From Spirodela intermedia (taxonomy: Eukaryota > Streptophyta > Magnoliopsida > Alismatales > Araceae), in NCBI GenBank assembly GCA_902729315.2, contig LR746278.1:817001-881000 (forward strand): a stretch of DNA of 64,000 nt, read 5' to 3'. The notes under the pieces are model-generated. The model searched no databases, was not told where the DNA came from, and worked only from the letters and a program-made list of their open reading frames with translations. Of this stretch, positions 11,871 through 24,881 are shown piece after piece. The translations under genes were made by a program, and so were the position numbers. The first letter of the stretch is position 1. Each line of letters starts with the position of its first letter.

Positions 11871-12454
11871 TTCTGATAAGTCTTCATTATCATGAATTAA
11901 TAATTATTAAATAATATAATTTTAGTCTTAACTCATGATAAATAAACTTATATTTATGTTAAAATATGAAAAGTGGTTTTTAGTTGATTAATATATATTT
12001 TTGGGTAATTATGTGATTTTATACAAATTTATATGATTTTACAATCTTACTTTTGAGATAATTAAAGAAAAATAAAATAAAATGGGGGGGACCCATTGGT
12101 CAGCCTGCCTTGCAAGCGGGTCAGAAGCGCAGTTAGGAGGTTGCTATGAGTAGGGGCTTGAGTGACTAGGACCGATAGGGGTGCATGTACGCCACTCTTC
12201 TTCCACATCACTAGTGGCCAGTCAATTGTGGGACAAGGAGTGGTAGTACACGTGTGAGAAAGGGATTTGTTTTCAAATCTAATATTATTATATATTCGCT
12301 CAAAACTCTAGCACATAAGTGATGTTGGATTAAACCCACTAGAAATGTTTCGATGATTTTAATACCTAAACTATCCCTCATTTATAATAGAGATATATTA
12401 TGATGACGTTATTAGATAAGGGCATTATAATATTTATGTCAATCTCTCTCATGT

Positions 12455-13590
12455 AGGCAAGCAATTGGCGCAAGTTCGAATCCTCTCAGAGCCAAAACTC
12501 ATATTTTTTATTTGATTATCATGACTTTCTTGTAGATCGTCGGTGAAGGATTAAGCCACTAGAATCACTATATTATCAGCAAAAATCTCATCAATGCGAT
12601 TCGCAAAATATTGTTACTGAAATTGTTGAAGGATTCGTAATAAAATGATCACAAATCCATCAAGTAAAGCATCTCCGATTGATCGATGAATAAGCTGCAA
12701 TTGGGAAGAAGACAATTCACTAGGAGACGAGTCGTCATCTCTTGAGAGCGTACTGGATGCGATAAAGAGCCTCCTCTTACTATGTGGACTTGAGGATGAA
12801 GCTCTTTGACACATGCCCCACCTCCATCCAGCTCCTCTCCGTCAGGTGACAATTGTCGGAGAGCCACACAGTTATTATTTTTTCACTCCGTCGGGTGACA
12901 ACTGCCAAAGATGATTTGACGACCTATTTCATTGATCTCTAGACTTCACAAGAAGATCTAAAGATTCTTCACATTGTCCTTATTTAAGGAGAGCCTTTGA
13001 AGTTGTGGACACTACACAACGATCCTCCTGAACACTCAAGATTTCAGTACATCGCCAACGCATCGCCACTGTGACATCGGAACTCTATTTTCTTACTTTT
13101 AACTTATTTTTTACTTTATTTAGTGATAATTTATGTGATTTATATTTACTAAGATACATTTCATTCAATTACGATTCTTCTGGCTTTTACATATCTTAAT
13201 TTAAACAATTAAATCATCTATAATCACTTACGTAAGAATCATCAGATAGAACTCTATTTCTGCCTGATTCACATTCGTCAGGTGTTCACGTCATCCTGAT
13301 GTCTGCACCCTTATTTTTCTTTTTTATAAATTTTAAATATAATTTATTTTTATTTTCTAGTATAAAATTTATAGAAAATAGTATTATTTGAAGAAATTTT
13401 TGAATAATTACCTGATATTATATTACATCCTTGTGATCAACTTAGAAAATTATTAATATTTTTTAAAGTTTTATTGAATTATAATTGATATATTTGTTCA
13501 TAAATATTTTTAAATATCTAAAAATTCATATTTTCTAGTTTTATAAATTTTAAATTTATGTGATTATTATACAACAACTAAGTCACATCA
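12455..13590 (-). repeat. Repeat R copy 1 (about 1.1 kb, inverted relative to copy 2)
   Basis: This segment matches the reverse complement of 21795-22930 over its whole length, with many substitutions and small indels. Read on the minus strand it starts TGATGTGACTTAGTTG, runs through an AT-rich part, then through direct motifs CGTCRGGTGACAA (about 12840-12900), and ends near a tRNA T-arm-like block (AGTTCGAATCC on the plus strand at 12475-12485, followed by TCTCAGAGCCA). No coding capacity is visible. It may be a solo LTR of a third family or a non-autonomous element; I cannot assign it. Confidence 0.75.
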
Positions 13591-13869
13591 CACTCCATAT
13601 AACATCATGATGGCGACGTCTCTTACTCTCACTTCTGATAATTTTGCTCTTGTGGCCTTAGGTTATCATGTGAGGATCATATAAGCAATAAATGAATTAT
13701 TTAGAAGGTAGCGTCACCATACTTATAGATAGTATGTTATTATTGTCATTTCTTTTTCATGTATCGAGTAACATTGTTCTATGTCACTCAATTTATGACC
13801 TTCAAATGTAATTGAGTATTCATCCTACATCAATACCCCTCTAATGCTATGTCTAATATATCTGAATAT

Positions 13870-14600
13870 AATTCAAAAGGCTTGTTAAAGTCTAGTAGCT
13901 TGAGCACTGGTTTCTTTGTGATTGTTGCACGTAGGTCATCAAAACACTGATTGACAACTCGTAGACTATATCTACTTTTGATCCTTTAAGAGGAACTCCG
14001 TTAATGATGTAGTTATGTAAGAGAAACTTTGTATGAACTAGCAGTAATAATTTGTAAGTCTAAAAAATGACCTTAGTTCGGTCACTAACTATTCTTCAAT
14101 CACCATCATCTTCTTCTAATCCATTTGCAATTTTTCATTGTCAACTACATGACCAAGGAATTCAACTTTCATAATGTCAAATACATATTTTGTTGAGTTC
14201 AAATATAATTTGTGATGTTTCAAGGTTTCAAATACTTGTCATTAATATGACAAGTGCTCTTGCATAATATGATTATATAGCAATATATGATAAAGTATAT
14301 GACAATAAGTTTATTTAAAAAGGGTCAAAATATGTGATTCATACATGAAGAAAATGTGACAAGGGCATTTGTTAACCTAAAAAACATCACTATAAATTCA
14401 TACAACTCATAGTGTGCAACACATGATGTCTTTTGTTCATCTCCTTCTTTGATTTGAACTTGATGATGACCACTCTTTAAGTCCAACTTTGAGAAGATTA
14501 GTGACTCTCCAAACTGATTGAACATGTCATTCGTCTTAGGTATTGAGTACTTGTTCTTCATTGTAATTTTGTTCAAGGCCTTGTAGCCCACACAAAGTTT
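13870..14600 (-). pseudogene. Ty3/gypsy reverse transcriptase remnant (element B)
   Basis: The minus strand reads a degenerate RT. The best piece (14591-14325) contains YKALNKITMKNKYSIPK, FSKLDLKSGHHQVQIKEGDE and a tail ending NALVTFSSCMNHIF, which match the conserved RT blocks of plant gypsy elements in order. Downstream (lower coordinates) the frame continues through the position of the catalytic YLDD block, which is degraded, into a KLNSLVM remnant of the EFLGHVV motif. Frameshifts and stops make it non-functional. Confidence 0.8.
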
Positions 14601-17393
14601 TAGTGTTTTATCTTTCTTCTATTGACAAAGAATTGATGCACCAAATGACGCATGTGAAGGATGAAGTCCCATATTCCTAATAGTTCTTTCAACTATTTCT
14701 CAATTCTTTCAAGTGTGTTAGAGTCAACTATTTCTCAATCTCATCCACATATGATTAACCTATTGTAGTGGAGAAAAATCAAAGCCTTTGCCTTGACTAC
14801 AAAGTCCACATCTAGGATGACGTCAAAGTTGTTTGTCTATCCACAGTAGTAAGAAGTTCAACTTATCTTCTCATGTGCCCATCTAAGTTTTCACTTATCA
14901 TGTCAATTCAATGAATGCTTGTGCTTTTGAGTTGATGGCTGTGATCTTGTTGCCGGCTTGGAGCAACCTTAATCTAAGACATCCAACTTCCCTTTAATAT
15001 AAAAAGTTGTGAGTGGCCCCTAAGTTTGATAAATCAAATTCAAGGGTTATTAAAATACCCCAAAATGATTTGACTAAAAACATTTAGAATCCCTAATTTA
15101 CTTAATTAAAATACTAAAATAAATGAGTATTATGATAAGCTTGAAGTCGATCCACATGGAATGAGAATTACGTGATAGGTAGTGACATTCTATTTAATTG
15201 GTCTATTGAAACAAGATGAAGGCTAAGAAGAAGAGTGACAGTAACTAAGAAAGATATTTATCATAAAAAAAAGGAGGAAATAAAAATTCGATGATGGGGG
15301 AGAAGATTGAGACAAGAAGCACTCACGAAAGAATTTAATACAAAATCAAAAGCATAACTTTATTAATATTTAGATGATTGTTTAAGCATGAAATACACCA
15401 TACCTATAAAAACTTACCTTGGCCTCTATATTTCACCAAGACCAAGAGATTTCCTCTTGGAGTATGCTTCTCCAATGATCTAAGCTTCTAGTCAACACTT
15501 GAATCAACCCAAAACACATCAAAGTCAATACAAAACCATGATGATGTTGCATTCGAGCTGACTAAATGTCAAGACATTCAAAGTTAGATTTTTCACCCCT
15601 AAATGGTGGCTTAAATGTGTAAAGGTTACATGAGAGTACAAGATTACACATGTATGGCTAATATATACCTTCTCGTGAGTTGGTTCATCCAAGATCATCT
15701 GATCTACAGATGTGAGTGAGTGATGACCTTTTTGTCTTTTTGGTTGCAATAAGATAGACCAAGAGTCAATTTCCTCTCGAGCTGATTTAAAGCACTAGAT
15801 TTAGAAGCCTTGTCGTAGTCATAGGATCTTCCTAAATATTGAGATTTGTTGCACCTTCGGTAAGTATGCTCCATTTGTTGTCAATCGTGTAGACACTCTT
15901 GATGGCTTATGATCTCCTCATTTGGTGATGCCGCATGTCAACACCTCAACCTTTGATTTTATTGTGTCATCTCTTGATCAAATCTCATCCATAAAAGTGT
16001 ATATCAACTTCTTAAAAATCATAAAAAGATATAAAAAATTATTGAAATACTCTCATATTAGTAAAAAATCAATTATGATGATAAAATTGAGTAAAAAAAT
16101 TCAGAATAATTCTCTAAAATTTACATTTCATAAAAAAAATAAAAAAGAAATGTTCATTTTTTAATATGATAACATACTAAATCATAACATTTAAGCTCTC
16201 TAATATGATAATTCTTACTCTTTTTATATGATAATCAACATATTATTATAGTCCACTAATGCCTTGATTGAGATGACATTGATTGTTACCTCCACAAAGA
16301 GTAATCTCCTTAAAGCTACTTGTATGCTGTTAGCATGTACCATGTTTAAAAGTTGAATGGTGTTTAGATTAGATACTTTTTCGATCACTAGTTATGGTTG
16401 CTCATGTGTTATGATTTGGTTGAGTTAAACCATAGTTATATAGTGATTTATTCAGTTCATGTAATCTACACTGTGATGAGGGCACTCACAAACATGACAT
16501 CTAGTTCACTTTAGACCCTTGATCTACAAAGTGACCCTATTTAGGCCTATGTTGGCTTGTCAGTTTCTCCTTGTCATAATTAGTTTTTCCTATTCATGAT
16601 TGTTGTTACGACCTCTATTTTCTTGAGGGTCTCCTCATTATGTCATCTTCATCCATCCTAAGTACCTCCAATATGAGTATTTAGAATTTCTCCTCATTCT
16701 TGAATGGCTTTTGTGTGCTTCAATTGTCTCATGACTATCCAAATAACTTGCCTAGAATTTATTGGGTATAATTACTCTTAAATTTTCTTAACCAATTCAT
16801 TTCATCATGTCACTAGTGGTTTTGATGTGTCTTCAATCCAAAGCCTCCACTAGGTCTTGGCATGTCTTGCAAGAAATAAGTTGTCAATAAAAACTTCCTC
16901 CATGGAAGTACTAGCCAGCCTAAGTCCTTGACCTTGATTTAGAGGTATTTAGACGTTGCTGATTTGAGTTTGAGGGTCATTCATGGCCTCCTTCATTTAT
17001 CATTGCAATCTTGTTGTCTGTTGGATAAATTCTCTCCATATTGTTGAAATTTTATCTTTCTAGGCTACATAAGACGTAGCCATTTTGCCTATCTAGTTGT
17101 AGATCGACTGAATCTCTTCATAAAATCTCTCAACCAATACATAAACTGCATCATGGCCTCACTAGCATGTCCTTCTATTTGTCATTTGACCCTCCATCTA
17201 CTCTTACAAGCTATTATACTCAACTTATAATTTACTCATATGGCCTTCAACAGCTCTAGTTGTGAACTCTTGCTACTTGTAAGTTAGACAATTATTTTCT
17301 CTTGGGTATTACTTCTATGATAACTATATCAACATTGAAGAAAGAAAAAAGACAAGAGTGTCTAACATTTTTCATACCTTAGCTTTGATATCT

Positions 17394-17595
17394 CTATAAC
17401 AAGGAAGTTAGTTACTCTGTATGAAATTTTTATTAGATGTTTGGTGATTCAATCCCCACAAGCCCATGTATCATCAATATGGATATTCTTGATAACCAAA
17501 GGTGTTTCATACATAGGTCCAGGGGTCCCTCTTTATAGATCAGTCCCTGGGGATTCCTTACAGTTTTAGTATGTGACTAAGTGATAGTGTCAACA
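17394..17595 (-). repeat. 5' LTR of element B with adjoining primer-binding site
   Basis: On the minus strand the LTR starts TGTTGACACTATCACTTAG and ends close to 17394; GATATCAAAGC lies immediately downstream at 17392-17382. This sets the orientation of element B. Confidence 0.68.
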
Positions 17596-19452
17596 TGAGG
17601 GTTCATCCTCTTAAGTGGACCCACGAGGAGGGAGAAGAGGGAAGAGATGAGACATGGTCACCCACGCACCCCTTCTTTTCTAAGGAAGGCACCTCTCCCT
17701 CTAAGAGACACCATTATGCATCCTTTGAGAGGGGGCACCTCTAACTACCTTCCTCTATTTTTTATAGATCTTCAAAATCATGAATACTTCAAAAAAGAAA
17801 AAAATGAATTTAAAATTAAGAAAGTTTTTGTTATCTCTCATCTCTTGAATTAAGGGTTCCTCTTCTCTCTCACTCACCTCTTGGATTAAGGGTTCTTATT
17901 CTTTCTTACTCGCCTCTTGAATTCAGGGAACCTCTCTCTCTTTCTCTTCTCTCACTTTGTCATCCTTTCATCTTGTTGTCAATCTTTCATTTTCTCTCAT
18001 AAGTCGTCACTATCATTCCTACCGTTCTGCCTCTTAGCTGTCCACTATGTCACCAGCCCACCTTTCTTTCTTACTTGCCATTGCTACCTTTTTAGCTCCT
18101 CGCCACCCATCTTGTTGTTAGCCTGCTTTTCTTTCTCTCTTGTCATCTCTACCTTTCTACCTCCTCACCATGCACTTCATCTCTATCATTTTGCTTCCTC
18201 ACTATCCACCCCATCGACACCATTCCACCTCCTCCTCATCCACCATGTCGTTGTAGTTCCACCTCCTCATTGACCATCATGTCAAAAGATATTCTCCTTT
18301 CTCTCTCTTGTTATCACCACAAAACCCTGTCTTCTCTCTCTCCTACCAACACCCTCAATTCGTGCCTTTTCTCTCTTTGACCCTTTCCCTTTTTATTATT
18401 TATTTATTCTCCTCAATTATCGACATCACCTCAATTCCCCTCATTCTATTACTTATTTAGTTATTTATATAGACCCTAGCTACTTGGCCCAAATGACTTA
18501 TTCTTTCAAACTACACTTCTCGAGCCATTTAGATCTCATCTCTATTATTTCGCTCCCTCTTTTATCCTTGTCATTGACCATCAATAATTTTTCTATCAAG
18601 TGAGAAAATCTCGAACAAGACATAAGGAATTCTAACGAAATAAGAATCTTTCAAAATTAAGGATCTCCATTGCAAAGTTGTGTTGATTTTTAATTTTTTG
18701 TACAGTTAGTCATTATTTTTTAAAATTCTTGCTCTTAGAATTTGTGAGATTCATAAGATAGCCACATTCATGTAAGAGATTGGTGGTCCAAACCCTAGTT
18801 GAGAAGCATTATCTAATTCTTTAAATTAAATACCCTAACATGTAATTAACAATCATTATTCTCTTAAAATTGTAGGATTATTTGGATATTAAGCCCTCAA
18901 AGTTTTGATTTAAGTCAACTGTAAAGACCAACATTTAGTTTTTGTTAAAGGGATATCTTTTGACCTCCTTGACCCACATCACTAAGTTTTTTCATTCTAG
19001 ATGATGTCGTGGTGGTGACATCCCCTGCTCTCTATCTTGATAAAATCATGCTTGTGACATCATCATCTACTTTGTGGCCTTAGATTGTTATGTCAAGATC
19101 ATATGCAACGTCGTCATGTCTTCTTGTATGAACAATGTGTTGGCATGCATAGGCATCATATTAGTAAGCATGTATTTCATGCTGTTGTGTACATGTGCCA
19201 TGTTGTCGTGCGCTGATGCTATATTTTCTGCTCCACTGTGCACGATGTGTCTTCTTGCTGAGCATGGCACATTATTATTGCTAGAGGCAATTTCTATGGA
19301 AAAACTTTACTAACACAACAACTTAGACAATGATGATGAAAAAACACACAAAAGGCTATAAGTACTTCTTAACATCACAAATGGCATTCCCACACTAAGG
19401 GTCAAAGTTTCTCTCAACTTAGCACAAGAATGACAATACCAAAGACTTTGAA
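17596..19452 (+). other. Interior of element A, non-coding or unrecognisable
   Basis: A pyrimidine-rich stretch (about 17860-18420, dominated by CTC, TTC and CACC) encodes only spurious Ser/His/Leu-rich ORFs. A block at about 19070-19115 (TTGTGGCCTTAGATT, then GATCATAT) resembles one at about 13650-13685 next to repeat R copy 1. No protein domain is recognisable. Confidence 0.45.
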
Positions 19453-19530
19453 GCTAAAAGGAACACTCAAGACACGTGTAGTCACTATCTTGATTGATTT
19501 CTCAGTAACACATAATTTTATTTAAAATGA
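19453..19530 (+). pseudogene. Gypsy aspartic protease remnant (element A)
   Basis: The plus strand reads LKGTLKTRVVTILIDFS then THNFI followed by a stop. This matches the retroviral-type protease active-site region of plant gypsy elements, where the catalytic motif is D-S/T-G; here it has become D-F-S. Position and strand fit element A. Confidence 0.65.
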
Positions 19531-20207
19531 GTTAGTTTAAAAATTACAAGATATGAGATAATCCTACAAGATAGAGTAATAATAAAACAAAATGGCATTT
19601 ATATGGGTGTTAATCTTGAGGTCTCGAACATATAAATTGTCAATAGTTTTTTTTCTTTTCAAACTCCACAATCAAGATATCATCATTGATGCTTAGTGAC
19701 TACATATCTTCAATTACATCAAAATTTATTGAGAATTGTTGATCAAGAAGTTAAAAATTAGAGGGAAAAGGTCTGACACTAACATGAGACATGACAATGG
19801 GCAGCACACGTTTACTTCTTAAAATTATTCTTAAAAAATAGAACATATCAGTTATTATGTATGTGCTAGTGATAGAACACATGCATAACATGAAAGGAGA
19901 CAATTATTTCTAATTTACCACTATTATCATAATAAGTGATAATGATTGTTGATGCTAAAAGTAGAGATTGTGGCATTCAAAATAACATATTAAAACAACA
20001 TGATGAATTAGCACAAAAAACACTACCTTTATACAAAATATCTCATTAGGGTTCTCAATAACATTTACTTCGGTATGTATGCTTCCACTTCAGTGCACTA
20101 TTAATCATATAATTTATTTTTTAATTGGTTCCTAACTAATTATTATGTGACCTTTTCATTATTTATATACACAGATAGATGTCATAGAGTAACTAATTCA
20201 TGACATG

Positions 20208-20330
20208 TGTGGAGATAAGATCATTGTCAACTCGTTGAATCAAGAGAGAGAGAGAGAAAAAGATAAGCACAATAGTTTATAGTGGCCCTAATGGGCTAAG
20301 TTCATAGTGGGCCAATGTCATAATCTAACA
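20208..20330 (-). repeat. 3' LTR of element C
   Basis: On the minus strand it begins TGTTAGATTATGACATTGGC directly after the polypurine tract. It contains an expanded (GA)n stretch near 20243-20256 that is shorter in the other LTR. Confidence 0.8.
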
Positions 20331-20344
20331 CTCCCCTTGAAACT

Positions 20345-20860
20345 AGAGTGTATAAGTCAAACATGTCCTACTTGGTTCCTAGTGAGTCGTAAGAAATACT
20401 ATTGAAATTCTTTGTGAAGATGTCAACGAGTTGCTTGGCTGATGACACGTGTGGAGTGGTAATGATGCCCTAAATAGTGTGACAATCAATCTCTATGAGC
20501 ATTATATATTTGTGGAAGGAGAGATTTGTTGCAATAAAGATTGCAATTCGATTGTTGTAATGCATAGACATCAGAAGTGGTGTCAAGACCTTTAATTCTT
20601 GTAGAAAAAATCAAAGCTATACCATCTCATATGTAGTATCAACTATCATATGATATTCTACCTCAACACTAAAGTGGGAGATGACTTACTACTTCTTAGA
20701 ATGTCAAGTGCCTAAGTTGTCATCAATGTATGTGTAATACCTAATAGTTGACTTACGATCACCCTTATCATCAACAAACTTGACATTAGAGTAGGCTTCA
20801 ATCTTGAGATGCCCACGACACTAGTAGAAAAGCCCTTTTTAAACACTCATTTGATGTATA
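20345..20860 (-). pseudogene. Copia RNase H remnant (element C)
   Basis: The minus strand reads HLKIEAYS, DRKSTIRYYTYIDDNL, VEVEYHMIVDTTYEMV and a terminal ITTPHVSSAKQLVDIFTK. These correspond in order to the conserved copia RNase H blocks D-W, DRKSTSGY, SSAEAEYRA and the C-terminal QLADIFTK. Several in-frame stops are present. Confidence 0.8.
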
Positions 20861-21034
20861 TAAGAATATAGAGTACTCCCTTCATATGTACCTCCGATGG
20901 TTACTACATGAATTGACTAAAAATGCCAACTGTATAATCCTAGAACTTGGGTCGAGCCTCTATCGGCGATAAAGCAAGTTTAGTTTATACCTCAATATCC
21001 TTGTCTCTTGAAGAAGTTTCAATATATATATTTT

Positions 21035-21735
21035 TTAAGAAAGAGTAAACTTTTTTTGGCAATAGACAAACTCAATCTCTAAGAAATACTGTGGAGTGAA
21101 AAGATCATGGGTCACAAAGTGTCGATAAAGATATATTTTCATAGTAGAAATATCAATCTCATCACTACCAATCAAGAGGATATCATCAACATAGACCACA
21201 AGCACCACACACCCACTCGATGTGATTTTGTGCATCACAATCGGATCAACCATATAAGAAACAAAGTTAAAAATAATGATAAGACGTGTGAACTTCTCAA
21301 ACTAGGCACAGAGACTCTACTTGAGATCATAAATAACCCACTTGAGTAGGCACACCTAAGAAGTCTCTCCCTGAACAACGTATTGAACATAGGCAAAGGC
21401 CTCTGTAACAACTGGTCGATAGTAAAAAGTTATGATAACATCTATAGCTACTTGTACTAAAAAAAAGGTAAGTGTCATCTCATTCAACGAAATCACTATA
21501 AATAAAAGTATTTAAAATATAGAGTTGATGGAGATATCACACTTGATTGATTACTAAAAAAAAGGTATATGAATAAAGTTGAGATGAATCACGAGAGAGA
21601 AGGTTTTCGTATAATCGATGCCATTGGCCTAAGTGAAGTCACGAGCAATGAGACATAATTTGTGATAAACAATAGAGTCATTAGGGTTGTACTTGAGGGA
21701 ATACATATATTTAAAATCAAGACATTGACGTCAAT
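21035..21735 (-). pseudogene. Copia reverse transcriptase remnant (element C)
   Basis: Near 21250-21150 the minus strand encodes VVLVVYVDDILLIGSDE, the copia RT catalytic block with its YVDD intact. Around 21735-21560 it reads the N-terminal RT region (a KYNPNDSIV-type block, then ANGIDYTKTFSLVIHL for the usual DY-ETFSPV). Frames are broken between blocks. Confidence 0.82.
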
Positions 21736-21794
21736 CAAATAAGGATTGAGTTGCCAAGTGTTGCACTAAACTAGGCTAAAGTACTTGACGTGAC

Positions 21795-22930
21795 TTAGTT
21801 GTTGTATAGTAAATCATGTAAATTTAAAATTTATCAATTAGAAAATATAAATTTTTAGATATTTAAAAATAGTTTTGAACAAATATATCAATTATAATTA
21901 AATAAAAAATTTAAAAATAGTGATAATTTTTTAAGTTGATCATAAGGATGTAATATAATATCAAATAATTCTTCATATTTTTTCTCAAATAATACTATTT
22001 TTTATAAATTTTAAATTAAAAAATAAAAATAAAATATATTTAAAATTCACAAAAAAGGGAAATAAGGGTGAAGACATCAAGATGACATCAGTGCCTAACG
22101 AGCACGAATCAAGTGGAAATAGAGTTTCACCTGACAATTCTTACGTAAATGATTATAGATAATTTAATTGATTAAATTAAGATCTATAAAAGCTAAAAGA
22201 ATCATAATTGAATGAAGTATAACTTAGTAAATTTAAGTCACACAAAGTATTATTAAATGAAGTGAATATTAAGTTGAAAGTAGGAAAACAGAGTTCTGGC
22301 ATTACGTCGGTGATGCACCAAAATCTTAAACATTCAGGAGGATCATCATGTAGTGTCTACAGCCTCAAAGGTTCTCCTTAGACAAGGATGACATGAGCAA
22401 TCTCTAGATCTCCTTACAAAGTTTAAAGATTAATGAAATAGATCGTTGAATTGTCTCTGACGACTATCACCCAACGGAGCAGAAAAATGATGACTTTGCG
22501 GCTCTTCGATGGTTGTCACCCAACGGAGAAGAGTTAGATGGAGGTGGGGCACGTGTCAATGAGCTTCATCCTCAAGTCCATACAACAAGATGAGGCTCTT
22601 TAATACATCCGATACACTCTCAGGAGGTGGCGACTTGTCTCCTTATAGATCGTCATCTTTCAGACAATGACATGTTCATCGATCAATCGAAGATGCTTTA
22701 CTCGATGGATTTACGATCTTTTTATCACGAATCATTCAACAATTTTAGTAACAATGCTCCACAAATCGTGCTGACAAGATTTTTGTCAATGATCTAACGA
22801 TTCTGGCAGCTTAATCCTTTACCTATAATATGCAAGAAAGTCACAATAATTAGATAAAAAATATGAGTCTTGGCTCTGAGAGGATTTGAACCTGTGCCGA
22901 TTGTACGCCTGTATAAGGAGAGTTAGAAAT
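21795..22930 (+). repeat. Repeat R copy 2 (about 1.1 kb)
   Basis: The plus strand starts GACGTGACTTAGTTGTTG and is homologous to the minus strand of 12455-13590. Shared blocks include GGATGTAATATAATATCA, AACATTCAGGAGGATCAT, direct CACCCAACGGAG motifs (about 22468 and 22517) and, at the far end, TTGGCTCTGAGAGGATTTGAA, which is the complement of a tRNA T-arm-like sequence. It lies inside element C between the RT and protease remnants. Confidence 0.75.
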
Positions 22931-22969
22931 GAGCTCATAGATGACATTGTCATTCTCACAACCCAAATC

Positions 22970-23170
22970 AATCATCCATCTAGTATGCATATCTTAAAAT
23001 ACCTAATGGTAAAAAAAGAAGATGGCGACATAATGTAGTGCATAAGTGATGACACTACTTGATAGAAGATTGTCAAGAAAATCGAGGACATAAAGCATGT
23101 CTCGGAGTGAGAGATTGGCAATGAGAGTGGTCGTGCCATACCCTTTGTCAAGACAAGAATGATTGTCAAT
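22970..23170 (-). pseudogene. Copia protease/pre-integrase remnant (element C)
   Basis: The minus-strand ORF reads MTIILVLTKGMARPLSLPIS and continues with FMSSIFLTIFYQVVSSLMH and SSFFTIRYFKICIL. This follows the plant copia pattern between protease and integrase (a G-G-V loop region, LHVPKFPFNLLSVSQL, then FFPSYCVFQDL). The match is degenerate but collinear and sits upstream of RT as expected. Confidence 0.6.
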
Positions 23171-24881
23171 GACGAAAATAGAAAGAAGTTAATTAGTGGG
23201 TGTAAAGCAATAAAGAAGGGAGGAGGAGCTCATCATATAGGTAGAGGCTCTTGAGTTGATAAGTCAAGAAGTATGAGAGGCGAGTAGAGTGTGTGTACCT
23301 GAAGTCGGTGCATCATACATAAAAATGGAAGTAAGGTTGACAAAGGAGCCATGAGATGAAGCACAAGATGCCTTCTATTTTGCACACTCTTCAAGAGTCA
23401 TGGTCATCTAGACCATGAGAGTGGACGATGCAAACGGAAGAGCCATAGAAGGCAAGATGCTTGTGATTGTAACTTAACCTTATGTTGGCCTATCAAACTC
23501 CTAATATTTTTCAATCAAGTGATTTTGCCTACCATGATACAGGCACAAAAGGAAGGAATTCTTCTACTTAGTTGATCCCTTCTTTTTCCTGATGGTTTGG
23601 AGCCATGACCTCCACCAACACATGTGACAACAAGTGTAGAGGGGTCGAGAGCTGCAGAAGTGACACGAGCAAGAGGTGTGCTAGTGTGCACAAGAAGAGT
23701 TGTTGACAAGATATATGTCATTGGAAGAATACTAGTGTCATTGGTTGGTGGTTGATATACAAATAGCTTGGTGACGATATCTTACAATTTGTTGAAATAT
23801 TCCTCGAGCAATCAACTACCTTGCTTACAAGTGAAGAGTGATTCATAGAGATGAATGGTATGGTTAATGTTGATCTTATTCGCATACATCATCTTGAGCA
23901 TTTGCCATAGTAGGTGAGCTGACTTTAGGCGATTGAGAGGTTAAATAATGGAAGGCTCAATGCTCTGACAAAGTCATGTGCTGACAACATAGTCAAGATG
24001 TCCTTAATGAAGATAGTCTATAGACATGACATCATACAAAGGTAACTGGAAGTGATGTAGAAGTCAATGAGCGTGAAAAAAATCTTCAAATATAAACACC
24101 CACGAGTCATAATTGGTGCCATAAAAAAGGTAGGCTAGGTGAGTCAATGCGACCATAATGGAATGTCGGGGAGGGAATGAGCAAGAGATAAGGTAGAGGA
24201 TATCGTCACCGAAGGTAAGGGTGAGTTATAAGAAGATGACCCTGGTGTATCTGTCATCAAAAGAAGAGATTGAACTCATTGAGATGACGAGAGACTCAAG
24301 CAGACGTCACGCAAAGAGGTAGAAGATGCACACATAGGCCGATGCATCAGAGGTCCAAAGATCACGGGCTAACACGAGAAAGGGCTGGACGCCCTAAGAT
24401 CAGCACCTAGAGGGTTGGCGTGCTAACGTGGAGGGCAAGAGATATTGGTACAACATGTCAATGTGGAGTGTGAGAGAGGGCCGGCACACAATGTGTGCAA
24501 GACGGCTGATGCGTGGTGTGGGGTAGGGTGATCTATGTGTAAGAGAGAGGGGGTGCAGATGCTATACAAGTAGCAGCACGAAGAAACCAGTGGCTAAGGC
24601 CACTGGCGAGGGGTTGGATGCCCTAAGATTAGTGCCTAGAGGGGGGTGCCTTGATGGTGATAGATGTTGCTCAGGCAACAATGTAGAGAAATTAGTGGTT
24701 GGGGCCACCAACGAGGGGATGGGCGCCTTGCGATCAGCTCCCAGAGGGAGGTGGCTTGATGGTGATATAACTCCCTAATGAGCTCGTCACAAATAGAGGC
24801 AGCACCAAAGATGCTGTTGGAGGATTGACGATGAGGAATGATGATGTGAGTAGTAGAGCAAGGGCAATAACTCTAATATTA

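Larger units (their letters stand above)
11674..17595 (-). mobile_element. Element B: decayed Ty3/gypsy retrotransposon inserted in element A
   Basis: Two direct repeats of about 200 bp (11674-11870 and 17394-17595) share AAGTT..C, TCTTGA, CATA and GGGGTCYCTCTTTATA blocks and act as LTRs. The right LTR is the 5' LTR: on the minus strand it is followed by GATATCAAAGC (17392-17382), a primer-binding site of the GGTATCAAAGC kind. Gag-like sequence is on the minus strand at about 16700-17000 and a clear gypsy reverse transcriptase at 13870-14600. Repeat R copy 1 occupies the region after RT. LTR edges are accurate only to several bases. Confidence 0.72.

Noticed and set aside
12060-12130. tRNA-like block (GCCTGCCTTGCAAGCGGGT) left of repeat R
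   Set aside because: It recalls an anticodon arm but no full cloverleaf, A box or acceptor stem could be built.
17917-18273. Hydrophobic Ser/His/Leu-rich ORF inside element A
   Set aside because: It is a translation of pyrimidine-rich low-complexity DNA within a decayed retrotransposon.
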